Positions 1-7,215 of a DNA stretch of 32,342 nt are shown here, in pieces; the stretch's first letter is position 1, and the number at the start of each line of letters is the position of its first letter. The position numbers were made by a program, and so were the translations under genes. The notes below the pieces were generated by a model. That model ran no database searches. It saw only the letters and a program-made list of their open reading frames with translations, and had not been told where the DNA came from. The stretch lies in assembly GCA_017629175.1 (NCBI GenBank), contig JAGBXS010000044.1, positions 1 through 32,342 on the forward strand, written 5' to 3'. This DNA comes from Clostridia bacterium. GTDB taxonomy: Bacteria; Bacillota; Clostridia; Oscillospirales; CAG-382.

Positions 1-764
1 ATACCCCTATGTTCGACATCCTCAGAGGCAAGCTGGACGATCACTTTCGCACCCTTGCCAGAGCGTTGAAGGAATACGGCAAGCCCGTTCTGTTCCGTCT
101 CAACAACGAGATGAACACCGACTGGACGGACTACTGCGGTATGATGACCCTCATCGATCCGGACATCTTCCAGATGACCTGGAGACGGATGTACGACATC
201 TTTGAGGAAGAGGGCGTGGACAACTGCATCTGGATCTTCAATCCCATCTCCACTACCTGTCCTTACAGCAACTGGGGCGAGGCTTTGTGCTATATGCCCG
301 GTGCGGATTACGTGCAGATGCTGGGTATCACCCATTATCAGATGAACAACGGTACGAACGGTGCCGCTCCCGCATCCTTCAAGGCCATGTACACCGAGAC
401 CGCAAACAAGATGCTCCCCTATTTTGAGAACCATCCCTGGATCATCGGCGAGTTCGCTTGCGGTGCAGGCGGCGAGGCGTACTACGATTGGGGCAAGAAC
501 GGCTACGTCTTCGCAGATCCCGCCAGAAATGCCAAGCTCCAGGAGCAGTGGGTGCGCGGTATGCTGGATTGCTTCCGCAACAACCAGAAGCCTGAGAACG
601 CCTTCTGCAAGAACATCAAGCTTGCCATCTGGTTCTCTTGCAACGACTACGCGGATGCCGACGGTGACGGGCAATACGACGAGATCACCAACTACCTGAA
701 GCTGGACGAGGGCACCATGGGTGCTATCAAAGCTCTGGGAGAATATCTGAAAGAGAACAAGTAA
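1..764 (+). CDS. GH26-like glycoside hydrolase, C-terminal part
   Basis: Partial gene entering from the left edge: the frame is open from base 3, and the ATG at 9 has no room for a ribosome binding site, so it is probably internal. The product resembles clan GH-A family 26 enzymes (beta-mannanase or related endo-glycanase). A strand ending in FRLNNEMNTDW carries the likely acid/base Glu (around residue 38 counted from the ATG). Further on, HPWIIGEFACGAGG carries the likely nucleophile Glu. Trp- and Tyr-rich segments between them fit a sugar cleft. An Asp-rich stretch near the end (DADGDGQYDE) looks like a dockerin- or calcium-type loop but is single. The N-terminal part of the barrel and any signal peptide lie outside the window, so secretion cannot be judged. 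An intrinsic terminator follows directly. The clan is fairly sure; the family and substrate are inferred. Confidence 0.7.
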   Translation, partial: TPMFDILRGKLDDHFRTLARALKEYGKPVLFRLNNEMNTDWTDYCGMMTLIDPDIFQMTWRRMYDIFEEEGVDNCIWIFNPISTTCPYSNWGEALCYMPGADYVQMLGITHYQMNNGTNGAAPASFKAMYTETANKMLPYFENHPWIIGEFACGAGGEAYYDWGKNGYVFADPARNAKLQEQWVRGMLDCFRNNQKPENAFCKNIKLAIWFSCNDYADADGDGQYDEITNYLKLDEGTMGAIKALGEYLKENK

Positions 765-769
765 AACGC

Positions 770-802
770 AAACCGCCGCTTTGAAAAAAGGGGCGGTTTT
801 TT
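770..802 (+). terminator. Intrinsic terminator after the GH26-like gene
   Basis: AAACCGCC (770-777) pairs with GGCGGTTT (792-799) around an A-rich loop, and the 3' arm runs into six T. The upstream stop codon is at 762-764. The TTG at 781, in frame with the sigma factor gene, lies inside this hairpin and is therefore rejected as a start. Confidence 0.85.
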
Positions 803-814
803 ATCCAAGATCCA

Positions 815-844
815 TTAACCGATTTCAAAAAGCCATACTATATA
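815..844 (+). promoter_or_regulatory. Weak candidate promoter for the sigma factor gene
   Basis: TTAACC (815-820), an 18-base gap and TATATA (839-844), about 35 bases before the ATG at 880. TACTAT at 836-841 is an alternative -10 but gives a 15-base gap. The match to the sigma-A consensus is poor, and an alternative sigma factor could be used instead. Confidence 0.3.
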
Positions 845-879
845 AACGAAAGCTTTCAAAAGGTCAAAGGAGCTACCAT

Positions 880-2454
880 ATGACGACCCAACGTGCTTCT
901 CAGCTGCTATCGGAAAATTTAACCGCCATCTACGGCTACGCCTTCGGCAAGCTCTACGACAAGGATGACGTAGACGACTTGGCGGGAGAAATTGTCTGCC
1001 GTGTGCTTTCCGCCGCCGAACGGTTGGAAAAGGAAGAAGCCTTCTGGGGCTTTGTGTGGAGAATTGCGGAAAACACCTTCTGCGACTATATCAAAAAGAA
1101 GAAGCAATCTCCCATCCCCGCAGAGGAGCTTCCCACCGCGGAGGTATCTCCCTCGGCAGAGGATGCCTATCTTTCCGCCGTGGAGGAAACGGATGCACTC
1201 TACCGCTTGCGGCGGGAGCTGGCGTTGCTTTCCAAAACCAACCGTGAGGTGTGCGTGGCCTATTACATGGAGGGAAAAAGCTGCTCGGAGATTGCGGTGG
1301 AGAAAAAGATCAGCGTGGAGATGGTGAAATATCACCTATTCAAAACGCGGAAATTATTGAAAGAAGGAATCGGTATGACAAGACAATTAGGCGAAAAAAG
1401 CTACAATCCCGGCGTGTTCCGCGTGAACTTCTGGGGTTCCCATAACGAATATTGGGAGCTGTTCCAACGGAAGCTTCCCGGCTCCATCGTGTTGGCGGCG
1501 TATTACACTGCCATGACGGCGCAGGAATTATCTTTGGAAACGGGTGTCCCCATGGCATACCTGGAGGACGAGCTGGAGATCCTCTTGAAGGCAAAGGTTC
1601 TAAAGAAGGAGGGCGAGCGTTACCGCACCAACCTGGTGATCCTCACAGACGCGTACGAAAAGGAGTTTATTTCCAAAACCTCCCATATCTACAAGCCCTT
1701 GGCAGAAAAGCTGTTCTTCGAAGCCAAGGCGTTACTGCCCCTGGTGCGCAAGCTGGACTTCCAAGGAAAGGAGTACGACGACAACCGTTTGCTGTTTGCG
1801 ATATTGAACATTGCCTTTACACAAGGCTGGCAGAAGGCGAAGGAAGACTCCCCCGTGGGCGAAATGCCGCCTCTTCCCTCCGGGAACGGGGTGGGCTGGG
1901 TGTTCGGGCACGATAACGACTATGCCAACAGTCATTTCATAGGTGTCACCATGAAGACCTATAACAAAGCGTGGAACGCGTGGTATTCCGCAGAAAATTA
2001 CAAAATTCTGGAGAAGAATCAGCGTTACGATCACTACTGCTTCCCGGAAAAATCCGAAGCCCTTTGCGATGCCATCCTGGGCAAAGAATCCACCGGGGAG
2101 GAATGGATCTTATCCTACTTAGCCGGGGAAAACATCGTCTTCCGTGAGGGGCGAAAGCTGACCCCCAACTTTCCCGTATTCCAAAAGGAAGTTTTCGAGG
2201 AGCTGGTTGCCCTTTTGGAGCCCATCGTTCGGCAAACAGCAGACTGCATGATCCAAGTTTCGGAGAAAGCGGCAGTTTCCTTGGCGGAGCACGCGCCTCC
2301 CGCTCTGCGGGAACAATGCGATCCCATCGCCAAGATCCACCACCGCCTGTACGTAGCGGCCTTCCTGATGGAAGCTCTCATAGAAGAAGAGCTCCTCGCC
2401 CTCCCCGCAGAGAAAACACCTCTTTGCATCTGGGGCGTGCGGGAAACATATTAA
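880..2454 (+). CDS. ECF-type sigma factor with long C-terminal extension
   Basis: 524-residue RNA polymerase sigma factor of the ECF type. Residues ~12-75 resemble sigma region 2 (DDVDDLAGEIVCRVL, then AFWGFVWRIAENTFCDY). Residues ~105-162 resemble region 4, with a helix-turn-helix (KSCSEIAVEKKISVEMVKYHLFKTR). The first ~165 residues thus form a complete ECF factor of usual length. The remaining ~350 residues are an extra soluble domain that begins with a winged-helix-like segment (~200-255: TAQELSLETGVPMAYLEDEL followed by LLKAKVLKK). No membrane segment is visible. I chose the ATG at 880 because AAAGGAG (866-872) lies 7 bases upstream; the in-frame TTG at 781 sits in the preceding terminator. 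No anti-sigma gene is adjacent, which suggests the extension itself may sense a signal or restrain the factor. The sigma call is firm; the extension's role is unknown. Confidence 0.85.
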   Translation: MTTQRASQLLSENLTAIYGYAFGKLYDKDDVDDLAGEIVCRVLSAAERLEKEEAFWGFVWRIAENTFCDYIKKKKQSPIPAEELPTAEVSPSAEDAYLSAVEETDALYRLRRELALLSKTNREVCVAYYMEGKSCSEIAVEKKISVEMVKYHLFKTRKLLKEGIGMTRQLGEKSYNPGVFRVNFWGSHNEYWELFQRKLPGSIVLAAYYTAMTAQELSLETGVPMAYLEDELEILLKAKVLKKEGERYRTNLVILTDAYEKEFISKTSHIYKPLAEKLFFEAKALLPLVRKLDFQGKEYDDNRLLFAILNIAFTQGWQKAKEDSPVGEMPPLPSGNGVGWVFGHDNDYANSHFIGVTMKTYNKAWNAWYSAENYKILEKNQRYDHYCFPEKSEALCDAILGKESTGEEWILSYLAGENIVFREGRKLTPNFPVFQKEVFEELVALLEPIVRQTADCMIQVSEKAAVSLAEHAPPALREQCDPIAKIHHRLYVAAFLMEALIEEELLALPAEKTPLCIWGVRETY

Positions 2455-2463
2455 AACGCAAAA

Positions 2464-2492
2464 AGAGAACCGAAAAAAGCCTTCGGTTCTCT
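2464..2492. terminator. Bidirectional terminator between convergent genes
   Basis: AGAGAACCGAA (2464-2474) pairs with TTCGGTTCTCT (2482-2492). T-rich tails follow on both strands: TCTTTTTA on plus, TTTTTGCGTTTT on minus. It sits between the sigma factor stop (2454) and the GH2 stop (2498-2500) and so serves both. Confidence 0.85.
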
Positions 2493-2497
2493 TCTTT

Positions 2498-4204
2498 TTA
2501 CTCTTCGATTTTTGCTTTGCGGGCAAAGATGGCGCGAATCTTTTCCGGCGGGAACTTGGGAACGCGGTCATAGGTATACAGCCCGTTCTGCTCCTGCTCG
2601 ATATCGGTAAGCTGGGTGTAGCACAGCCCGCAGATACGGGGATGATCCAGAAATACGTCCATACAGCCCTTCAAGCGGTTCAAGAAGTCCTCTTCCGTTT
2701 GAGGAATGCCGCCGTAGCTCCAGCCGTCGTTCACCGCCCAGCCGATGCCGCCGCATTCGCTGATGAACACGGGAAGCCCGGGGGTATAGTGCTGACGATT
2801 CTCAAAGTTATCCGCAGGGGCGCCGCCCTGCTCAAAAGCCACGTAACGCTCCCGCAGGGCAACGGGATCGCCCAGATAGTCGTGAAGGTCGTAAACGTCC
2901 GTCACTACGTGGAAGTTGCCGCTGGTATCGATGCAAGGACGGGTGGGATCGATAGCCTTGGTGGTGTGGTAAACCAAAGCCAAGAGATCGTCGTACTGCT
3001 TCCGCCCCGCCTGATCCCAGGTCTCGTTGAAGGGACACCAGCCGATGACGGAGGGATGGTTGAAGTCCCGCTTCACTTCTGCGATCCACTCGGGGAGGAT
3101 GCCGTAGATACTCTCCGGACGGGAATGATCCAAGCCCCAGTTGGGATATTCTCCCCAAACCAGATAACCTTCCCTGTCGCAATGGTACAGGAACCGCTCC
3201 TCAAACACCTTCTCGTGAAGTCTTGCCCCGTTGAAGCCAAGGGCTTTGGAAAGGAGGATATCCCCGTGCAGAGCCTCGTCGGTGGGCGCGGTATAAACGC
3301 CCTCGGGGTAGAAGCCCTGATCCAGCACCATGCGCATAAAGACGCTCTTGCCGTTCAATAGGAATTTATCTCCCGCAAAAGCCACGCTCCGCAGAGCAAA
3401 GTAGCTTTCCACCGCGTCGGTGCCATAGCAGATCTGCAGATCGTACAGTCTTCCCGCGCCCACCTCCCAAAGGTGAACCTCGGAAAGGGGCACCGCCAGG
3501 GTAAAGGCTCCCTGCACCCCTTCTGCGGCGGCACACCCCACTTCTTCGCCCTCATAGAAGGCAGTAGCGGTCAGCGCCTCGCAGCCCTCAGCGACGCCCT
3601 GGATCACCAGCACGCCGTTCTTTTCATCAGGGTAATACCGAGCCTCTCGCAGGAACGCTTTTGGCGTGAACTCCAGCCAAACCGTCTGCCAAATGCCGGT
3701 GGTACGGGTGTAATCACAACCGTGGGAATGGTATTCTTCGCTTTGCTTGCCGCGGGGGATCATGGGATCTCGCTCGTCATCGGTGACGAACAAGGTCAGC
3801 ACGTTTTCCCCGGGGTGCAAGAAGCTTGTGATTTCAAAGGAAAAGGAAACGTAACCGCCGCTGTGGCGACCGGCTTCCCTGCCGTTCACAAACAGCACGC
3901 AATCGTGATCCACCGCCCCGAAATGCAAAAAGACACGTCCGAGAAGCTGTTCCTCGGTGATCTCCACGGTGCGGCGATACCAAGCCCCCAGAATGAAATC
4001 CTTATATTCCACCCCGGAAAGCTTGCTTTGAGGGCAGAAGGGCACGGTGATCTCCCCGGCAAGGGCGTGATCCTTTTCCGCGTAGCCGCGGGCAATACCC
4101 GATCTGCCGTTGTCTATCTCGAACTGCCAAAGGCCGTTGAGCGTTTGCCAAGTATCGCGCATCCATTGAGGGCGGGGATGCTCCGCTCTGGGAATGTCGT
4201 TCAT
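2498..4204 (-). CDS. Glycoside hydrolase family 2 (beta-galactosidase/glucuronidase-like)
   Basis: 568-residue GH2 retaining glycosidase. Residues ~10-180 form the jelly-roll sugar-binding domain (WQTLNGLWQFEIDNG; FLHFGAVDHDCVLFVNG; TTGIWQTVWLE). Residues ~180-275 form the immunoglobulin-like domain, and ~278-568 the TIM barrel. E394 in WCPFNETWD is the likely acid/base and E483 in LPVFISECGG the likely nucleophile. The protein is shorter than LacZ and lacks its C-terminal domains, like many beta-glucuronidase or small beta-galactosidase forms; the substrate cannot be told. There is no signal peptide, so it probably acts in the cytoplasm. The ATG at 4204 has GGAGG upstream and overlaps the stop of the preceding methyltransferase gene (ATGA), so translation is likely coupled. 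An upstream in-frame start at 4249 would lie deep inside that gene. Confidence 0.88.
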   Translation of the reverse strand: MNDIPRAEHPRPQWMRDTWQTLNGLWQFEIDNGRSGIARGYAEKDHALAGEITVPFCPQSKLSGVEYKDFILGAWYRRTVEITEEQLLGRVFLHFGAVDHDCVLFVNGREAGRHSGGYVSFSFEITSFLHPGENVLTLFVTDDERDPMIPRGKQSEEYHSHGCDYTRTTGIWQTVWLEFTPKAFLREARYYPDEKNGVLVIQGVAEGCEALTATAFYEGEEVGCAAAEGVQGAFTLAVPLSEVHLWEVGAGRLYDLQICYGTDAVESYFALRSVAFAGDKFLLNGKSVFMRMVLDQGFYPEGVYTAPTDEALHGDILLSKALGFNGARLHEKVFEERFLYHCDREGYLVWGEYPNWGLDHSRPESIYGILPEWIAEVKRDFNHPSVIGWCPFNETWDQAGRKQYDDLLALVYHTTKAIDPTRPCIDTSGNFHVVTDVYDLHDYLGDPVALRERYVAFEQGGAPADNFENRQHYTPGLPVFISECGGIGWAVNDGWSYGGIPQTEEDFLNRLKGCMDVFLDHPRICGLCYTQLTDIEQEQNGLYTYDRVPKFPPEKIRAIFARKAKIEE

Positions 4205-5283
4205 AGAGTAGCCTCCTTGTGAGGAATGAGGTAAAAGGCCGTATCCCACGCGGGGACGTAAGGCTTCTTGCGGAAATACAGCTTGCTTCTATAATCCAGC
4301 CGCTTCATCACCAAGGGAAGATCCACAAGATCCTCTGCGCGGTGATACGCGGAAACGCACATAGCAGGGCGGCAAGCGGTGATCAAATTCGCCGCACCCT
4401 GCAAAACGGGAAGGTCTTCCCCCTCCGCATCGATCTTCAAGCTCCCCACGGGAAGCCCTGCGGATTGGATGTAAGGATACCCGCACACGCTGTCCAAGGA
4501 GCGGACGGCCACTTCTCCCTCCCCCAGCTCCAGGCGGGAGCCTCTGCCGCTACCGGACTGCGAGGCTGAGCCGTCCTTGGCACTGCAGGCGGCAAGGATG
4601 CACTCCACCCGAGCGGGATCCACGTTGCGCACCAGCTTGCGAAAGGTTTGGGGGTTGGGTTCAAAGGCAAGGATCCTCCCACAGGCGGGATTTCCCTGCA
4701 AATACTCCAAAGCCGTATCCCCGTCATAAGCACCCACGTCCAGGTGGTATGCTGTATGGGCAAAATATCCCTCCGGCGGGCAGTTGCTCTCCCCTGGGTA
4801 CTCCAAATAGGAGATCTCGCCCGTGAGGCAGTATTTCAGCACCCGCAGGTACAAATCCTTGGACAAATCATCGGCAAGCCACTCATACACCTGCTCTATT
4901 TCTTGGGCGCGCCGCGCCACCATCTCGTGATCCGGCTTGCCCTCTCCGTAAACAGGCAGAGAAGGAGACACCAGCAAATGCTTTTCCGCGATAGGTCTTA
5001 GGAAGGAAAAGGCTTCCTCCCCCTCCAGTCCAAAGCAAAGCACCGCGGCGATACGCCCCTCGCGGCGTTCTATCTCCTCCAGGGATTCCACGGGAAACCC
5101 GCGGAAGGTACGTTCCCGCACAAATCCCGCGGAAGCAAACACCCCGGAAACCGCGACCCCGTTGGCCCGCAGGTCGTCCAAGATCTTATCCGCTCCGTCC
5201 CCCGTGCCGTAAAGATACACCGGCAGACCGCTTTTCTTCAAGCGGATATAGACAGAGGGAAGAGAAAGTAACTCTTGTATCAT
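4201..5283 (-). CDS. FkbM-family SAM-dependent methyltransferase
   Basis: 360-residue protein. A first Rossmann-like region (residues ~22-105; YLYGTGDGADKIL) resembles nucleotide-binding modules often fused to FkbM proteins. It is followed by the FkbM methyltransferase fold: motif I LDVGAYDGDT (181-190), the acidic AFEPNP strand (206-211) and LKIDAEGED with the conserved Asp-Glu region (near 290). FkbM enzymes usually O-methylate sugars or small molecules; the acceptor here is unknown. The start at 5283 lies 4 bases after the YitT stop, with GAGGA about 12 bases upstream. It is the middle gene of a three-gene operon, and its stop overlaps the GH2 start. A methylated glycan substrate or surface polysaccharide would link it to the GH2 gene, but that is inference. 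Confidence 0.82.
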   Translation of the reverse strand: MIQELLSLPSVYIRLKKSGLPVYLYGTGDGADKILDDLRANGVAVSGVFASAGFVRERTFRGFPVESLEEIERREGRIAAVLCFGLEGEEAFSFLRPIAEKHLLVSPSLPVYGEGKPDHEMVARRAQEIEQVYEWLADDLSKDLYLRVLKYCLTGEISYLEYPGESNCPPEGYFAHTAYHLDVGAYDGDTALEYLQGNPACGRILAFEPNPQTFRKLVRNVDPARVECILAACSAKDGSASQSGSGRGSRLELGEGEVAVRSLDSVCGYPYIQSAGLPVGSLKIDAEGEDLPVLQGAANLITACRPAMCVSAYHRAEDLVDLPLVMKRLDYRSKLYFRKKPYVPAWDTAFYLIPHKEATL

Positions 5284-5287
5284 CGTT

Positions 5288-6166
5288 TTACAGTTCCTCG
5301 GAGTTATGAGCCTTAAAGCCCTCGCCAAACACCGCGGAAACACCCGCCACGATCAAGAAGGCGTTGGGATCCACGGAAGCCGCCAGTTCACGGGCGGCAG
5401 GCAGCTGCTTGGGGCGCATCACGCACATCAGCACCTTGCGTTCCTTACCGGTGTACGCGCCGTAGCCGTTCAAGAAGGTGCCGCCCAAGTTCAGCTTCTC
5501 CAAAAGCAGGTTTGCGGTCTGCTGAGGATCGTTGCTGACGATATATACCATACGTGCCTCGTCGGAGCCGTAGAGCACGTAGTTCATCACAAAGGTGGAA
5601 ACCAGAATGCCAATGGTGGCGTAAAGAGCCACATCCAGCCCGCCGAACACCACAGCGGATGCGACAATGATAATAGCATCCAACACGAAGAAGATCACGC
5701 CGGTCTTAATATGCGGGAATCGCAATCGCAACACCTTGGTGATAATATCCACACCGCCGGAGGATGCACCGGCGCGAAACAGAATGCCCATGCCCAAGCC
5801 CAGCAGAGCACCGCCTGCCACGGCGGCAAGGACGGGATCTGCCGTCAGAGGATACGCGTAGAACAGATCCATCAAGGGGGAGGATACCACCAACACGTAG
5901 CCCGTCATGGAAAAGAATCGCCATCCAAACTTCCAAAGTCCCAAAAGCAGGACCGGGATGTTCATCACCAACGCCAAGGTACCGGTCCCCACGGGAAGGA
6001 GCTTGCTCAGAATCTGGGCAATACCCGTAATGCCTCCCGCAGAAAGACGGTTGGGATCCAGGAAAAAGCCGATGCTGGCGGCGTAGATCACCGCACCCAG
6101 GGTTGCCATCATGAATTTATATAAGCCATGTCGCCAATCGATTTTCTTTGTTTTCTTCGTTTTCAT
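5288..6166 (-). CDS. YitT family membrane protein
   Basis: 292-residue membrane protein of the YitT type. An N-terminal membrane domain of about five or six helices (residues ~15-205) contains signature stretches such as FFLDPNRLSAGGITGIAQIL and a Gly-rich segment ending GASSGGVDII. It is followed by a soluble C-terminal DUF2179-like domain (~205-285; MVYIVSNDPQQTANLL). YitT proteins are common in Bacillota; their transport or signalling role is not established. ATG at 6166 has AAGGAA about 7 bases upstream. It is the first gene of the minus-strand operon with the FkbM and GH2 genes and lies behind a very good sigma-A promoter. Confidence 0.92.
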   Translation of the reverse strand: MKTKKTKKIDWRHGLYKFMMATLGAVIYAASIGFFLDPNRLSAGGITGIAQILSKLLPVGTGTLALVMNIPVLLLGLWKFGWRFFSMTGYVLVVSSPLMDLFYAYPLTADPVLAAVAGGALLGLGMGILFRAGASSGGVDIITKVLRLRFPHIKTGVIFFVLDAIIIVASAVVFGGLDVALYATIGILVSTFVMNYVLYGSDEARMVYIVSNDPQQTANLLLEKLNLGGTFLNGYGAYTGKERKVLMCVMRPKQLPAARELAASVDPNAFLIVAGVSAVFGEGFKAHNSEEL

Positions 6167-6197
6167 AGCAAAATTCCTTCTTTGCAGTTATGCTTAT

Positions 6198-6226
6198 ACT
6201 ATACCCCAAAATCCAAAAAAAGTCAA
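6198..6226 (-). promoter_or_regulatory. Sigma-A promoter of the YitT-FkbM-GH2 operon
   Basis: On the minus strand, TTGACT (6226-6221), a 17-base gap and TATAGT (6203-6198), about 30 bases before the YitT start. It is back-to-back with the fructokinase promoter; the two -35 boxes are 35 bases apart. Confidence 0.85.
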
Positions 6227-6261
6227 TGAGAAGATGAGAAAACAAAAACCTTTTCTGTGAA

Positions 6262-6290
6262 TTGACAAACAAGAGAAAATGTGATACTAT
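6262..6290 (+). promoter_or_regulatory. Sigma-A promoter of the fructokinase-like gene
   Basis: TTGACA (6262-6267), a 17-base gap and TACTAT (6285-6290), about 30 bases before the ATG at 6322. The TTG at 6262 is in frame with the kinase but is the -35 box itself. Confidence 0.88.
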
Positions 6291-6321
6291 AAATCCATCA
6301 AGACAAAAAAGGAGCATTGCC

Positions 6322-7209
6322 ATGCGTACACCTTCCGTGGTTTCTTTTGGAGAAGTTCTTTGGGATCTGTTTCCCGATTCCCGCGTGATCGGGGGCGCCC
6401 CCTTTAATTTTGCCTCCCATCTCAGCAAGCTGGGTGCAGAGGTAACCTTTATTTCTGCCGTGGGGCAGGATGATCTGGGCGAGGCCGCCGCAGAGCAGAT
6501 CCGCAAAATGGGAATGGCCGACACATGCACCACCCGTTTGGCAGAGTATCCTACGGGCTTTTGCAAGGTGACCCTTCATAACGGCACCCCCTCTTACGAC
6601 TTAAAGCGGGACGTGGCCTATGACCATATTCCCTTCCCTGCTGCCTGCCCCAAGAAGGCCGACGCGCTGTACTGCGGCACCTTGGCCTCCCGCATGTCGG
6701 ATTCCTTCGCTACGTTGCGCCGTTTGCTGGACGAGGTAGAGGCAAAGGAAGTGTTCTTTGACGTCAACATCCGCGGCAACGATTGGTCCGCGGAGCTTTT
6801 GAGCACCGTTTTGCCCTATACCACCGTGCTGAAGTTCAGCCGCGAGGAATCCGCCGTGATGGCAGAGGCTCTGGGCATCGCAGGGGAGGATCTTTGCACC
6901 GCTATGTGCAAGGAGCTGGCAAAGCGTTACCCCCGCATCAAGCAGATCTTGGTGACCTTAGATAAGGACGGCTCCTTCGTCTATCTGGCGGCAGAGGATC
7001 GCATTCTGTACTCCCCCAAGCCGGGAAGCAAGGCCGTCTCCACCGTAGGTGCGGGTGATTCCTTCTCCGCCTGCTACGTATACAACCTGCTCACCGGAGC
7101 GGATACCGAGACCTGCCTGGCAAGAGCCACCGCCCTCAGCGATTACGTAGTGACCCAGCTGGGCGCTGTGCCGGAGTATCCCGCCGAATTGATCGCCAAG
7201 ATCAAGTAA
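6322..7209 (+). CDS. PfkB-family sugar kinase, fructokinase-like
   Basis: 295-residue ribokinase/PfkB-family kinase that phosphorylates a sugar with ATP in the cytoplasm. The N-terminal stretch GEVLWDLFPDSRVIGGAPFN (residues ~10-29) is the form typical of fructokinases, including the GGAPxN sugar-binding motif. The C-terminal signature STVGAGDSF (~240-248) carries the anion hole and catalytic base D246. The length is normal. ATG at 6322 has AAAAGGAG (6307-6314) at good spacing. The corrinoid-activator-like gene begins 6 bases after its stop, so the two are probably co-transcribed, though no functional link is obvious. Fructose as substrate is the most likely guess; other ketoses or nucleosides are possible. 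Confidence 0.9.
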   Translation: MRTPSVVSFGEVLWDLFPDSRVIGGAPFNFASHLSKLGAEVTFISAVGQDDLGEAAAEQIRKMGMADTCTTRLAEYPTGFCKVTLHNGTPSYDLKRDVAYDHIPFPAACPKKADALYCGTLASRMSDSFATLRRLLDEVEAKEVFFDVNIRGNDWSAELLSTVLPYTTVLKFSREESAVMAEALGIAGEDLCTAMCKELAKRYPRIKQILVTLDKDGSFVYLAAEDRILYSPKPGSKAVSTVGAGDSFSACYVYNLLTGADTETCLARATALSDYVVTQLGAVPEYPAELIAKIK

Positions 7210-7215
7210 ACCGCC

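Noticed and set aside
781..879. Upstream in-frame start (TTG at 781) for the sigma factor
   Set aside because: It lies inside the terminator hairpin at 770-802, and the ATG at 880 has a strong ribosome binding site.
2642..3361. Long plus-strand open frame opposite the GH2 gene
   Set aside because: It is the mirror of a GC-rich real gene, has no ribosome binding site, and its translation resembles no protein family. The same reasoning removes similar frames opposite yitT, hrcA, ffh, clpC and the dehydrogenase.
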